Origin: SIG603 sp964370405
Lineage (GTDB): Bacteria; Bacillota; Clostridia; Oscillospirales; Acutalibacteraceae
Direction of reading: 5' to 3'
Assembly: GCA_964370405.1 (NCBI GenBank)
Contig: CAYJJB010000024.1
Span: forward strand, 1 to 27,318
Length of the DNA stretch: 27,318 nucleotides
Shown here: positions 1-8,632 of the stretch, piece by piece
Position numbering within the stretch: the stretch's first letter is position 1
Layout of the letters: every line of letters starts with the position of its first letter
The notes under the pieces: generated by a model
Seen by the model: only the letters and a program-made list of their open reading frames with translations
Databases searched by the model: none
Told to the model about the DNA's origin: nothing
Program-made: the position numbers and the translations under genes

Positions 1-171
1 AAACTTTTTTACCTTTTTCCCTACCTTTCTACCTTTTATACCATATGTCGTGTTTGCTTTATTCATATTCTACCACACTCTTTCTATTTTAGAAATTTAA
101 GCATATTTTATTTAACTTTTATTTCCACTAATAAACATATATGAGCTTTGTTAATAATAGTTTTATTATAT
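1..171. other. Left-edge AT-rich gap
   Basis: No gene is visible. The first 40 bases are a pyrimidine-rich tract made of three loose copies of an ACCTTT-type unit. On the minus strand this gives AAAGGTAG-like purine blocks that could be the leader of a gene leaving the window to the left, but no start codon in the window supports that. I looked for a sporulation (sigma-G type) promoter ahead of the cortex hydrolase and found no convincing -35/-10 pair. Confidence 0.3.
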
Positions 172-192
172 AAAGGAGTGTGATAGGTTTAT

Positions 193-906
193 ATGTTTAT
201 GAAAAACAAACTGCATTTTGTATGGAGAATACTTATTGTTATATTAATCAATATTATAATAATTGGTTTAGTTTCTTTTTATTCGCATGTTTTTGCATAT
301 TCCCAAATTGGGTCACAAGGACAAGAGGTTACCGATATTCAGACAAAACTTATTGAGCTTGGTTTTTTGTCTGATGAGGCCGATGGCATTTTTGGACCCA
401 ATACTCGCTCTGCCTTAATCGAGTACCAAAAATCTCAGGGACTTTCTGCAGATGGCATTGCGGGCGACGCCACACTTTCGGCACTTGGAATATCAGCGAA
501 CTCTTCAGGTCAAAGTGGAAGTACTGTACCAGATGAGGGATATGGTGCATTTACAAAATCAGAGGTTGAGCTTTTGGCAAAAATTATATCCGCTGAGGCA
601 AGAGGCGAACCTTACGACGGACAAGTTGCAGTGGGTGCAGTTATTATGAACAGAATTCACCACCCAAGTTTCCCAAATACAATGTCCGGTGTTATTTATC
701 AGCCTCAAGCATTTTCTTGTTTATACGACGGCGGAATAGATGCAGCTGTTGCCGACTCTGCCTATACGGCTGCAAGAGAAGCAATAAATGGTTCTGACCC
801 ATCAGGCGGTGCTGTATATTATTATAATCCTGACAAAGCCACAAGCGAATGGATTTTTTCACGACCTGTTATAACCGTAATAGGCGCACACAGATTTTGC
901 TCTTAA
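193..906 (+). CDS. sleB: SleB-like spore cortex-lytic enzyme (PG-binding domain + cell wall hydrolase)
   Basis: Probable lytic transglycosylase that degrades spore cortex peptidoglycan during germination. The 237-residue protein has an N-terminal hydrophobic segment (about residues 12-35, signal or anchor), a PG_binding_1 domain (about 38-98, with the GSQGQEV, LGFLSDEADGIFGPNT and AL.EYQ pattern), a short Ser/Gly linker, and a C-terminal Hydrolase_2 (SleB/CwlJ) domain (about 122-237). The likely catalytic glutamate is E135 in ISAEARGE, followed by VGAVIMNRI and the terminal GAHRFC, all typical of the family. Domain order and length fit SleB better than CwlJ, which lacks the PG-binding domain. 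AAAGGAG at 172-178 is 14 nt before ATG 193. That is rather long, but the frame has a stop at 184-186 and no earlier start. No YpeB partner lies beside it, although SleB is often paired with YpeB. Family assignment is firm; the sporulation role is inferred from the family. Confidence 0.88.
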   Translation: MFMKNKLHFVWRILIVILINIIIIGLVSFYSHVFAYSQIGSQGQEVTDIQTKLIELGFLSDEADGIFGPNTRSALIEYQKSQGLSADGIAGDATLSALGISANSSGQSGSTVPDEGYGAFTKSEVELLAKIISAEARGEPYDGQVAVGAVIMNRIHHPSFPNTMSGVIYQPQAFSCLYDGGIDAAVADSAYTAAREAINGSDPSGGAVYYYNPDKATSEWIFSRPVITVIGAHRFCS

Positions 907-912
907 AATAAA

Positions 913-952
913 AAACTAGCTGTGACTCTTTTAAAACGGTCACAGCTAGTTT
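913..952. terminator. Bidirectional rho-independent terminator between convergent genes
   Basis: A perfect 14-bp inverted repeat (913-926 and 939-952, core ACTAGCTGTGAC) encloses a 12-nt loop. On the minus strand it is followed by a T-rich tract (TTTTTTATTTT), a strong terminator for the RND gene, whose stop codon at 954-956 abuts the stem. On the plus strand the weaker TTTATTATTT tail serves the cortex hydrolase gene. Confidence 0.88.
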
Positions 953-953
953 A

Positions 954-3900
954 TTATTTGTGGTGAACTGCATAAAGCGTAGGAACTACTATCATAGTTA
1001 ATAAAGTTGAAAACAGCAGTCCAAATAAAAGTACGGACGCCATAGGCGATGTCATTGAGTCACCAGACATAATTAGTGGCACAAGACCTATACATGTTGT
1101 AATGCTTGCAAGCATTATAGGTCTAAACCTGTCTGACATGGCAAGTTTGCAAGAATCTGTTAAGCTTTGCCCTGAAAGTTTATAGCTGTCTGTTGCTTCA
1201 ATTAGTAATATACTATTATTTACAACTATACCAAATAGGGTTACAAGCCCAAGTAATGCCATAGCCTGAATATCCATATTAAATATGAAGAGTCCAAAGC
1301 CGCAACCTATAAAACTTAGTGGTATGCTTGTGAGTATTATAAAGGGTTTTCTTAAATTGTTAAACTGGAACATCAGTATAATATAGATAACCACTACTGC
1401 AAAAAGTGCACTTATGCCCAAAGCGACAACCAAATCAAGCATATTACTTACTTCCCCAATGCTTGTAATTGTTATGCCCTCTAAGTCCATTTTTGATATA
1501 TAATTTTCATTTAATTCGCTTTCTATTATATAGGAGTTAAATCCGGGTAGAACTGCGCTTAAAACATATACCTGATTTTCTCCATTATAATGGTTTATAA
1601 GAGGCACCGATTCCACAGTATTTATATCTGCTATCTCAGACAGTTTTGTAGGCATTTGAGTAGTGCTTGATATTATTGTAAGCTCTTCTAAATCTTCTTC
1701 TGTTTCAATATCTGTTTTTACTACTATATCTAAGCTTGCATCATTTTCTTTATAAACACCTGCATTTGTACCCATAATGGCTGTATTTATTTGTGATAAA
1801 ACATCATAATTTAGAAATCCTATAGTTTGCAGTTTTTCTTTATCTATATCAACACTATACTCATTTTGTTTTGAAACTGATGTATCTCGAACTCTATCTG
1901 TTCCTTCAATTTCCTCTAATGCTGTTTGTAAATCTTCGGCAACTTCTTCCACCTTTTGTAAATCTTCACCAGATACTGACAAAGATATTGTTTCTTGTGT
2001 AGGAACGGAATACTCTAAACCTTTTACAGTAAGCGTTGCGCCGTCAATATTTTCATCCATTAATGTTTGAATATCTCTTATAACGGTTTCTATTGAACCA
2101 ATTTCACCTAACACGTCTTCATCTAACTGCAACATATACTGCGCCACATTTTCTGACTGCGCTGTGGTAGGGACCGTTAAAAAGAAACTTGGCAAGCCTT
2201 TTCCTACGGCATAGCTGTAATTTTCCACTACGTCTTCGTCACCTAGAAGTTCATTTACCTGTTCGCATATTTCAGTGGTATTACTAAGCGACACAACATC
2301 TGCATCTATATTCATATATATAACAGGTTTATCTGCAATTGGAAAAAACTGAAGTCCAAGCCCAAGTGCTAACAGTGCGGCAACTCCCAAACTTAGAAAC
2401 GAAACAAACACTGTCGCAATCTTGTGTTTTAGGCTGACGCCTAACAGTTTTTTAAATATTTTTTTAACTATGCTTTCTTTTTCTATTCTTTTTTCATTTT
2501 CAGGTTTGAAAAACCAAAAAGCAAGCACCGGTATTACTGTCATTGCAATTATATAACTTGCAACTAGCGTAGTTATAACCACTGTAGGTATAGTGCCTGC
2601 AACTTTTCCAACAGCACCCGGTATAAAGTAAATAATTGAAAAAGTTACTATTGTAGTGAGCGTTGATGTTAGTATTGGCACCGCTGTAGTTTTGAGCGCC
2701 TTTACTATGGCATCGCTTTTCTCCATTTGCTTATTTATATTTTGCTGTATTGCTTCACTCACAACTATTGCATTATCAACCAAAATACCAAGCGATACTA
2801 TGAGCGCTGATATTGATATAAAGTGAAAGTCAACTCCAGTTAAATACATCACAATAAACGCCGATAATATGCTAAGTGGCAATGCAACTGACACTACTAT
2901 CGCATTTCTTAAATGCACACCTATCATAACAACCACCACAATAAGTGCAACACTTGCTATAAGATTTAATGTAAAATCGTTTATTGAGTTCGCTATTGTT
3001 TCTGGCGCATACATAACTTCGTGGAAAATAAGGTCTGATGGCAAATTTTCTTTTTCTTCGTCTATTACTTCTCTTAGCTTATCTCCAACAGCTACCGCAT
3101 TTTGTCCCTCTTCAATTTTTCCTGTTAGCATTACCGCCCTAAGCCCATCTTGGCTATAATAAAAGTCTTCACTACTTTGTACGGATATATTGGCTATATC
3201 TTTTAGTCGTATTACAGACATTGTTTGTGGGTCTGATGCTATTATTAAGTCTTCAATTTCATCTATCGAGTTAAATGTTCCATTAGCTACTACGTTTATA
3301 TTTTCATTTTCATATTTTAAAACACCTGAGGGAATTGACAGATTTTGCGCATTTAAAATAGCTATAATATTTTGTGTATTTATGTTGTACTCTGATATTT
3401 TCTCAGCCTCTAACTCTATTATAAGTTCTTTTTCTTGCTCTCCATCTACAGTTACACTCTCTATGCCCTCTACATTTTCAATTTGCACTTTAACATCTTT
3501 AGAAAATTCCACAAGCTCTTCATTGCTATAATTTTCGCCCGATAAACTTATTATGAACTGATTATCGCTTACTACATCTGTTTCCACAACGCTTTCCCCA
3601 GAAAGCTCTGGCAGATGTTGACCTGCATCTTCTACCGCTTGTCTAAGTTTTTGTTCAACATCTTCTATAACTATATGAAGTTCATACATTACAATTATTG
3701 CACTTACACTGTTCATGCTCTTACTTGTAAAGTAATCTATGCCTGAAAGTTTTTTAAGCTCGTTTTCTATTACGTTTGTAACCTCAGTTTCAACTTCTTT
3801 TGCACTGGCACCCGGATAAATTGTTGTTATAACCGCTGCCGCAACACTGGTATCTGGGTTTTCTTCTTTTGGAATAATTATATAACTAAAAACACCTGCT

Positions 3901-3971
3901 ACCGCAACAGCAAAAGCTATCAGTATAACTATTGCCCTTTTATGAAGTATTGCCCTTATGAGCCTTTCCAT
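954..3971 (-). CDS. RND-family efflux permease (AcrB/SwrC-like)
   Basis: A 1005-residue inner-membrane proton-driven transporter of the AcrB/AcrD/AcrF family. It has the expected duplicated layout: TM1 near residues 13-32, a large outer loop, TM2-6 near 335-490, TM7 near 517-540, a second outer loop, and TM8-12 near 845-1000. AAAGGAG lies 6 nt before the ATG, so the start is secure. The proton-relay region of TM4 reads GILVDNAIVV (D399-N400) where AcrB has two aspartates. TM10 reads GIVVNNSILL (N918-N919) at the place of the AcrB lysine. Both patterns are, to my knowledge, usual in Firmicutes RND proteins related to SwrC. No HlyD/AcrA-type adaptor or outer-membrane factor lies next to it, so it probably works alone or with a remote adaptor, as expected in a monoderm. 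The gene starts 20 nt after a NimA-like flavoprotein and is probably cotranscribed with it. Substrate unknown; lipopeptides, drugs or lipids are possible. Confidence 0.9.
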   Translation of the reverse strand: MERLIRAILHKRAIVILIAFAVAVAGVFSYIIIPKEENPDTSVAAAVITTIYPGASAKEVETEVTNVIENELKKLSGIDYFTSKSMNSVSAIIVMYELHIVIEDVEQKLRQAVEDAGQHLPELSGESVVETDVVSDNQFIISLSGENYSNEELVEFSKDVKVQIENVEGIESVTVDGEQEKELIIELEAEKISEYNINTQNIIAILNAQNLSIPSGVLKYENENINVVANGTFNSIDEIEDLIIASDPQTMSVIRLKDIANISVQSSEDFYYSQDGLRAVMLTGKIEEGQNAVAVGDKLREVIDEEKENLPSDLIFHEVMYAPETIANSINDFTLNLIASVALIVVVVMIGVHLRNAIVVSVALPLSILSAFIVMYLTGVDFHFISISALIVSLGILVDNAIVVSEAIQQNINKQMEKSDAIVKALKTTAVPILTSTLTTIVTFSIIYFIPGAVGKVAGTIPTVVITTLVASYIIAMTVIPVLAFWFFKPENEKRIEKESIVKKIFKKLLGVSLKHKIATVFVSFLSLGVAALLALGLGLQFFPIADKPVIYMNIDADVVSLSNTTEICEQVNELLGDEDVVENYSYAVGKGLPSFFLTVPTTAQSENVAQYMLQLDEDVLGEIGSIETVIRDIQTLMDENIDGATLTVKGLEYSVPTQETISLSVSGEDLQKVEEVAEDLQTALEEIEGTDRVRDTSVSKQNEYSVDIDKEKLQTIGFLNYDVLSQINTAIMGTNAGVYKENDASLDIVVKTDIETEEDLEELTIISSTTQMPTKLSEIADINTVESVPLINHYNGENQVYVLSAVLPGFNSYIIESELNENYISKMDLEGITITSIGEVSNMLDLVVALGISALFAVVVIYIILMFQFNNLRKPFIILTSIPLSFIGCGFGLFIFNMDIQAMALLGLVTLFGIVVNNSILLIEATDSYKLSGQSLTDSCKLAMSDRFRPIMLASITTCIGLVPLIMSGDSMTSPMASVLLFGLLFSTLLTMIVVPTLYAVHHK

Positions 3972-3991
3972 TTTTTACTCCTTTTAAAACA

Positions 3992-4471
3992 CTATTTTAC
4001 CTTCATTTCTCTTTTCTTTCCTGTAAATTCATCAATTTCTACTTTTATCATTTCCACAATTGATAAAAGTCTTGCATTAAATTCAAAATCTTTTTTCGCA
4101 ATGTGTTTCATTATGACTTTCATTGCTTCAATTTTCTCATCGTCACTTTCTATTATATAGGCTTTTCCATGTCCTACAATTGAGGCAAAATAAAATGAGT
4201 ACTGGCATGGCAGTTTGCCCTCTTCTATTTGATGTTTATAATCAATTTCAATGCTCACATTATTATTTTTTTCTAAAACTTCAAGTTTTTTGCCTTTTTT
4301 TGCGCAGTGCATATATAGACACAACTTATCATTTTCATAAGTATAACCGTAATTCATTGGTATTACATAAGGTTTGTCGCCATCCACCATGGCAAGTGCC
4401 ATAACATTGTTTTCATCAATTATTGATAGTTTCTCTTTTATATCTGTTATCTCTCTATCTTTTCTTATCAT
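3992..4471 (-). CDS. NimA-like pyridoxamine 5'-phosphate oxidase family flavoprotein
   Basis: A 159-residue FMN-binding split-barrel protein of the pyridoxamine-phosphate oxidase-like/NimA group. The N-terminus MIRKDREITD, the strand pattern VMALAMVDGDKPYVIPMNYGY, LCLYMHCAKKGKKLEVL and VSIEID, and a later GHGKAYIIE strand are typical. Such proteins reduce nitro compounds or bind flavin or heme; the true substrate here is unknown. The start is decided by the ribosome binding site: the frame opens at a GTG (4480), but GGAG at 4480-4483 overlaps that GTG and sits 8 nt before ATG 4471, so ATG 4471 is the likely start. It lies 20 nt upstream of the RND permease gene, and the two probably form an operon, which hints at a detoxification role (inference). 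Confidence 0.85.
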   Translation of the reverse strand: MIRKDREITDIKEKLSIIDENNVMALAMVDGDKPYVIPMNYGYTYENDKLCLYMHCAKKGKKLEVLEKNNNVSIEIDYKHQIEEGKLPCQYSFYFASIVGHGKAYIIESDDEKIEAMKVIMKHIAKKDFEFNARLLSIVEMIKVEIDEFTGKKREMKVK

Positions 4472-4496
4472 TTTAAACACTCCATTTTCTACACTT

Positions 4497-4525
4497 TATA
4501 TATTTTTTTGTAATAAATATAACAA
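4497..4525 (-). promoter_or_regulatory. Possible sigma-A promoter for the NimA-like/RND operon
   Basis: TTGTTA (4520-4525) and TATATA (4497-4502) are separated by 17 nt on the minus strand, placing the transcript start about 20 nt before the start codon and just ahead of the Shine-Dalgarno site. Matches are moderate in very AT-rich DNA. Confidence 0.4.
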
Positions 4526-4895
4526 ATTTGTAATCATTAACTGGTAATTTTTTCTTTAACACAGGTCAAATTTGTCATTATCTTAATTATATAACTTTTT
4601 TATAATAGACGCAATAGAAAATAATGCGTACTACATTTTTTCAAATACTAAATATAGCGCAAATCACAAAAACTTTCATAAAAATTTTATTATTCTTATT
4701 AGGAAAAATAAAATTTTTATATTATGTATACTATATTATGAAAACTACAAAATGTGATTTAAAGTGAGTTAAGACTTCTTTTCTCCGCAAAAAACACAAT
4801 TTAAAGTTCAATGTTTTTGTCAGATAACAGTTTAAAACGTAAACTATATCTGCAAATTAATTCAGAGTACGAGAGGTTTTTCCTAATTTCCATTT
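4526..4895. other. Intergenic stretch without a gene, with an AT-rich inverted repeat
   Basis: No convincing coding frame is present. It holds a perfect 14-bp inverted repeat (4678-4691 and 4707-4720, ATAAAAATTTTATT type) with a 15-nt spacer, followed by TATACT/TATATT-like elements near 4727-4739. The only short frame noted, a nine-codon ATG frame near 4738, has no ribosome binding site. A TATAAT at 4601-4606 lacks a fitting -35. Confidence 0.4.
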
Positions 4896-4927
4896 GAAGG
4901 GGCTGCGACATTTGTCGCAGCCCCTTC
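4896..4927. terminator. Strong GC-rich hairpin downstream of the Gld-like operon
   Basis: A perfect 15-bp inverted repeat (4896-4910 and 4913-4927, core GGGGCTGCGACA) with a tiny loop lies 44 nt past the stop of the DUF4340 gene. It is well placed to end the minus-strand operon, but neither side has a T-tract. It may act as an RNA 3' stabiliser or a weak terminator. Confidence 0.6.
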
Positions 4928-4970
4928 ATCCATTTACAAATTAAATTATATTTAGTTTTTTAATTTACGG

Positions 4971-6416
4971 TCAACCTACAATTAGCGCATATTCCTCTTC
5001 AAGCTTATCTAGGTCTTCACTTCTTACAGTTATTAAGTACTCTCCATTTAATACTGCAACCGCTCTGCCTTCATTTTCAAGCGATGTAAAAAACTCCAGT
5101 TTATCACTTGTTCCATCATGATATACAAAATTCACACTTATTATAGGTGTCTCGCCATATTCCAGTTCTTCATCATTTAAGACTGGAACGCTTATAAGCT
5201 CTAGGTAAAACGCTGTAAAATTATCATATAAAATTTCTTCGCCATTTACTTTTGCCGAGTATTGATATGCTGTTTGTTCATCTGTAGAGGCACTCTCTAC
5301 TTCTGTTCTATCAATTTTCACATCTGCAACTTTGCCATTTATATCAATATAAAGCTCCAAAACATCTGAAACTGCTGGCAAAAACACATAATCGCTTCTA
5401 AGAGATAAATAGTCCTTGTCATTCCATGTACCAACAACAGTATCAGGCACTGTGTAAATTACCGTTTTGTCATCATCGGCATACATATAATATGAGCCAT
5501 CTTCATTTTCTTTGCTTAAATTTATAGAGTGAGTTTCACCATTTAAAATAAATTCTAGTCTTTGATAAACATCTCTTAAACCATACTCCAAAAGCTCTTC
5601 CTCTGTCGGATTATATTTTTCAACTGCACTTGCAGAAATATTTGACAATGAACTAGCAATATTCTCCATTTCAGTAGCGTTTGCTTGCACTGAGCCATGC
5701 GAGTCAATTAAATATGTTCCTGCATCATTATCATAAACTATATTAATCACTTCTTCATAATAAGAACCGCTTAGCGACATTTCTTCAAGCTGGCTATAAG
5801 TACTACCATCTTCATTCTCTAAATCTTCAATTACCAAATGATACGGATCGCCCGATGCTTCAATAGGGTTTAAAAATGCTGTATTCATGTCACAAATATA
5901 CACTTGTTCATTATATAGCACATACATGCCATCTGTATCTGCCGCCTCATCTCCAAGATAAAGCGTGTGGCTTGTTCCATCTTTTAAGTTGACCGAAATT
6001 GTAGCACGTGGTTCACTTAAACCATATGGCTCAAGGTCTTCAAGCTCTCCAAGAACTCTGTTTGCAACAAGGTTACTTGCCCTTTCAACTGCACTTTCAA
6101 GCATAATTTCATTATGCGCAAAATCTTCATAATCTTTTACCGTGTAATTATAAAGCAAGCTGCCGTCGTCTGCCGTTTCTTCGTCCTGACTTACAAGTAT
6201 TTCAAACTGCCCATACTCATTTTCAAAACCAACACTTTCTAAAAGAGAAATATCCATAATCAGTATATCAGTAGTAACATTTTCCTCATAAGTACCAGAG
6301 TCATAAACAGGGTCATCTTCATTGCTTTCTGGAATTAACAAAATAAAATAAAGTCCGCCACCCATCAAGACAAGCAGTGCAAGGCATATGCCTATATATT
6401 TTTTCGTATTACTCAT
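4971..6416 (-). CDS. DUF4340 domain-containing membrane-anchored protein
   Basis: A 481-residue protein with one N-terminal membrane segment (about residues 7-27); the rest is probably extracytoplasmic. It carries the DUF4340 pattern near 128-180 (EPYGLSEPRATISVNLKDG, then LYLGDEA, and YICDM). A weaker second copy lies near 275-330 (LEYGLRDVYQRLEF, then a YMYADD and VIYTVPD stretch), suggesting an internal duplication. The product is acidic outside the membrane. It is the last gene of a four-gene operon and starts 11 nt after the GldG-like gene, with GGAGGA just ahead of its ATG. Known families in this arrangement associate with the Gld-type ABC transporter as an auxiliary component. The molecular role is unknown; binding an envelope ligand on behalf of the transporter is a guess. 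Confidence 0.82.
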   Translation of the reverse strand: MSNTKKYIGICLALLVLMGGGLYFILLIPESNEDDPVYDSGTYEENVTTDILIMDISLLESVGFENEYGQFEILVSQDEETADDGSLLYNYTVKDYEDFAHNEIMLESAVERASNLVANRVLGELEDLEPYGLSEPRATISVNLKDGTSHTLYLGDEAADTDGMYVLYNEQVYICDMNTAFLNPIEASGDPYHLVIEDLENEDGSTYSQLEEMSLSGSYYEEVINIVYDNDAGTYLIDSHGSVQANATEMENIASSLSNISASAVEKYNPTEEELLEYGLRDVYQRLEFILNGETHSINLSKENEDGSYYMYADDDKTVIYTVPDTVVGTWNDKDYLSLRSDYVFLPAVSDVLELYIDINGKVADVKIDRTEVESASTDEQTAYQYSAKVNGEEILYDNFTAFYLELISVPVLNDEELEYGETPIISVNFVYHDGTSDKLEFFTSLENEGRAVAVLNGEYLITVRSEDLDKLEEEYALIVG

Positions 6417-6427
6417 TTTTCCTCCAA

Positions 6428-7912
6428 TTACAAGTGACGTCGCCTAATAAACACTACCAGACCCACTGTTAGTATTGCAAGTGGTAGACCAACTGTAAAT
6501 ACGCCTATGCCTAAAATATTTACTATGTTTGTTGTTGCAACAATATCAATTACATTTGTTTGTACTGGCATGGTGCTAATTGATAGCATTTCATCATCAG
6601 TTGCGGTAAGATTTTCAAACAAATCAGTTAGTACCAAGGGATTTGCAAAAGTTGACGTACCTAAAAAGTCAGGGAAAAAATATTCAGAACTTCCAAGTAC
6701 CACAACATTTGAATTAGAAACAGCACCTGTCGCATCAACATTTGTCCTTTGTGACAAAGTGGCAAGCGTTATTGTTGAAGTATCAGGACTTTCAGCCACT
6801 GTGTTATCTGTTGTTATATAAGAAGTGTCTGATGATTGTAACAAGGCAGATGTAACTATATCTCCATTTTCTTCAAAAACAAGTTCTAAAGGAGATGCAT
6901 ATGGAACTATTAAGTATGGATAGTAGCCATCTAAGATATCTTCATTTGCATAGGCATATAGATAACTTGCATCATTTATAATCATGTTACCTGTATCACT
7001 TTCAAGCACAACACCATCTGCAACTTTCACTCCCCATTCTTCTAAAAAGGCATCAAGGTTTGGAAGCTCTGTTTGAGTTGGGTGTGTGGTAACAAATAAA
7101 GACTTAGGATCATCTGATGTTGAGCTATTTAAAAACTCTCTTATTTTATCAAGCTCAGCCGCAGTATAATCAGTTGACGGTGTAGAAATCATTAAAATAT
7201 TTGTGCCCTCAGGTATCTCTTCTTGAAGCATATTAAACTCTTGCACTTCAAATGAGTTGCTTTTCATCAAGGTATCAAAACTTTCTCTTACACTTGAATT
7301 TAGCATTTCGCTGTGGCCTGTTGCTACAGAAATTGTAGGTACAGTTTCAAGGTTTGTAAGGTGCAACGCATTTGCAAGTGCACCGTCAACTAAGCTGTAC
7401 TGGCTAATTGAGCCATCAGTTTGACTTTGCTCTATCAAAAACAAATCGCTGTACTGAAGCACTTTATATCTCTTCTCTGTTTCAACAACCACTGTACCTA
7501 CCGTTATACTCTCGTTTGGGTAAGAGCTAATAAACATAGGGTCAAGGTCTGGGTCTATATAAGAAACTTTAATATTTTCATTGCTCTCTTCAAGCCTGTC
7601 TGCAATGTTTGCAACTTGACTATAGCTTGCGCCATAGTTTGAATATATTAAATTAGCTCTCACATCTTCTTCTGAACCCACAATATAAATATTGGTTTCT
7701 TCTGCTATACTCTCTGCCACATATTCAGATGTATCAGAAAGCGAGTTAAGCCCCTGCGCCGTCATGTCAATATTCATAGACGGAAATCTATCTGTAAGCG
7801 CAGAAAGCATGAAATTAACAAGTATAATCACTGCTAAAAACACCACTGTAAATACAACTGATATGGAGGTGTGCTTGAATTTTGCGCTTTTAAAAAATTT
7901 TTTCTTTTCCAT
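6428..7912 (-). CDS. GldG-like ABC transporter auxiliary protein (ABC_transp_aux)
   Basis: A 494-residue protein anchored at both ends: a TM near residues 18-40 and another near 466-488, followed by a basic RRRHL tail, with a large extracytoplasmic region between. The N-terminal part (DMTAQGLNSLSDTSEYVAES, then NIYIV, and IKVSYIDPDLDP) matches the GldG/intraflagellar-transport-like ABC_transp_aux pattern, and VPTISVATGHSE is the conserved middle block. In Flavobacterium GldG works with GldA and GldF in gliding. In Firmicutes the homologues have no known motility role. It lies 15 nt after the permease gene, with AAGGAGG about 10 nt before the ATG, and 11 nt before the DUF4340 gene. Probably a membrane partner of the adjacent ABC transporter. 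Confidence 0.82.
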   Translation of the reverse strand: MEKKKFFKSAKFKHTSISVVFTVVFLAVIILVNFMLSALTDRFPSMNIDMTAQGLNSLSDTSEYVAESIAEETNIYIVGSEEDVRANLIYSNYGASYSQVANIADRLEESNENIKVSYIDPDLDPMFISSYPNESITVGTVVVETEKRYKVLQYSDLFLIEQSQTDGSISQYSLVDGALANALHLTNLETVPTISVATGHSEMLNSSVRESFDTLMKSNSFEVQEFNMLQEEIPEGTNILMISTPSTDYTAAELDKIREFLNSSTSDDPKSLFVTTHPTQTELPNLDAFLEEWGVKVADGVVLESDTGNMIINDASYLYAYANEDILDGYYPYLIVPYASPLELVFEENGDIVTSALLQSSDTSYITTDNTVAESPDTSTITLATLSQRTNVDATGAVSNSNVVVLGSSEYFFPDFLGTSTFANPLVLTDLFENLTATDDEMLSISTMPVQTNVIDIVATTNIVNILGIGVFTVGLPLAILTVGLVVFIRRRHL

Positions 7913-7927
7913 TTTTTCATTTCCTCC

Positions 7928-8632
7928 TTAACTATATCGTCTGCTTTCAAGCTTTCTTGCCGTGAAAAACATGAATATTGCCATAACACTTATAAAGTAA
8001 AACAGTGCCGAAATGCTGAATATTCCTTGGGTGAACATGGAATATTTCGATGTAAATGATAAGGCTTCAATAATAAAACCAAACGGACTGTCAACAAACG
8101 CTACAGCTATGTTTTCTACAAACATTAGTATTATTGAAATTGCAAAAGTGCCTATTGCAGCTATCACCTGACTTGATGTAAGGCTTGAAATAAATATGCC
8201 TATTGCAATCATCGCACCGCCATATAAAAGTGCTGCAACATAGTTACCTATTATAATTGGCCACGATGGCGACGAGAATAGGCTTATGATGAATGAAAAA
8301 ATAATGCTTGTGAATGTGCCAATAAAATAAACAAAGAAAGCTGCAAAAAACTTTCCGCCCACAATTGAAAACACACCAACAGGTGCAGTAAGCAAGGCTT
8401 GGTCCGTTTTGTTTTTTCTGTCCTCTGACATGGAGCGCATTGTAATAATTGGTATAACCATCATTGCAAACATGTAAACAGCATTAAAAGCCGAGGGAAT
8501 GTATTCGCTTGAACCAGAAAGCAGGACCGAATAGAAAAACAATCCATAAATTGCTGTAAGTGCTGCAACGCATACGTATCCTACGGGAGATGAAAAATAA
8601 GATTTAATTTCTCTTTTAAGTATAGCAAACAT
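7928..8632 (-). CDS. ABC-2 type permease (GldF-like)
   Basis: A 234-residue polytopic membrane protein with about six hydrophobic segments (near residues 15-35, 50-62, 95-120, 130-150, 158-182, 205-227). The N-terminal LKREIKSYFSSPVGYV and the MRSMSEDRKNKTDQALLTAPV stretch after TM2 are hallmarks of GldF/NosY-type ABC-2 permeases. Its ATG overlaps the TAA of the ATPase gene by one base (TAATG), indicating translational coupling. It forms the membrane channel of a complex with the ATPase, the GldG-like protein and probably the DUF4340 protein. Substrate unknown. Confidence 0.88.
   Translation of the reverse strand: MFAILKREIKSYFSSPVGYVCVAALTAIYGLFFYSVLLSGSSEYIPSAFNAVYMFAMMVIPIITMRSMSEDRKNKTDQALLTAPVGVFSIVGGKFFAAFFVYFIGTFTSIIFSFIISLFSSPSWPIIIGNYVAALLYGGAMIAIGIFISSLTSSQVIAAIGTFAISIILMFVENIAVAFVDSPFGFIIEALSFTSKYSMFTQGIFSISALFYFISVMAIFMFFTARKLESRRYS

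Noticed and set aside
60..171. Sporulation sigma-G promoter for the cortex hydrolase
   Set aside because: CATATATG- and GCATA-like words occur, but not with a 17-18 nt spacing or good matches.
2869..3531. Plus-strand open frames inside the RND permease gene
   Set aside because: Antisense shadows of a well-defined membrane protein; Ser/Ile-rich with no domain or ribosome binding site.
4738..4767. Nine-codon ATG frame in the 4.5-4.9 kb gap
   Set aside because: No ribosome binding site and too short to judge; nothing else supports translation.
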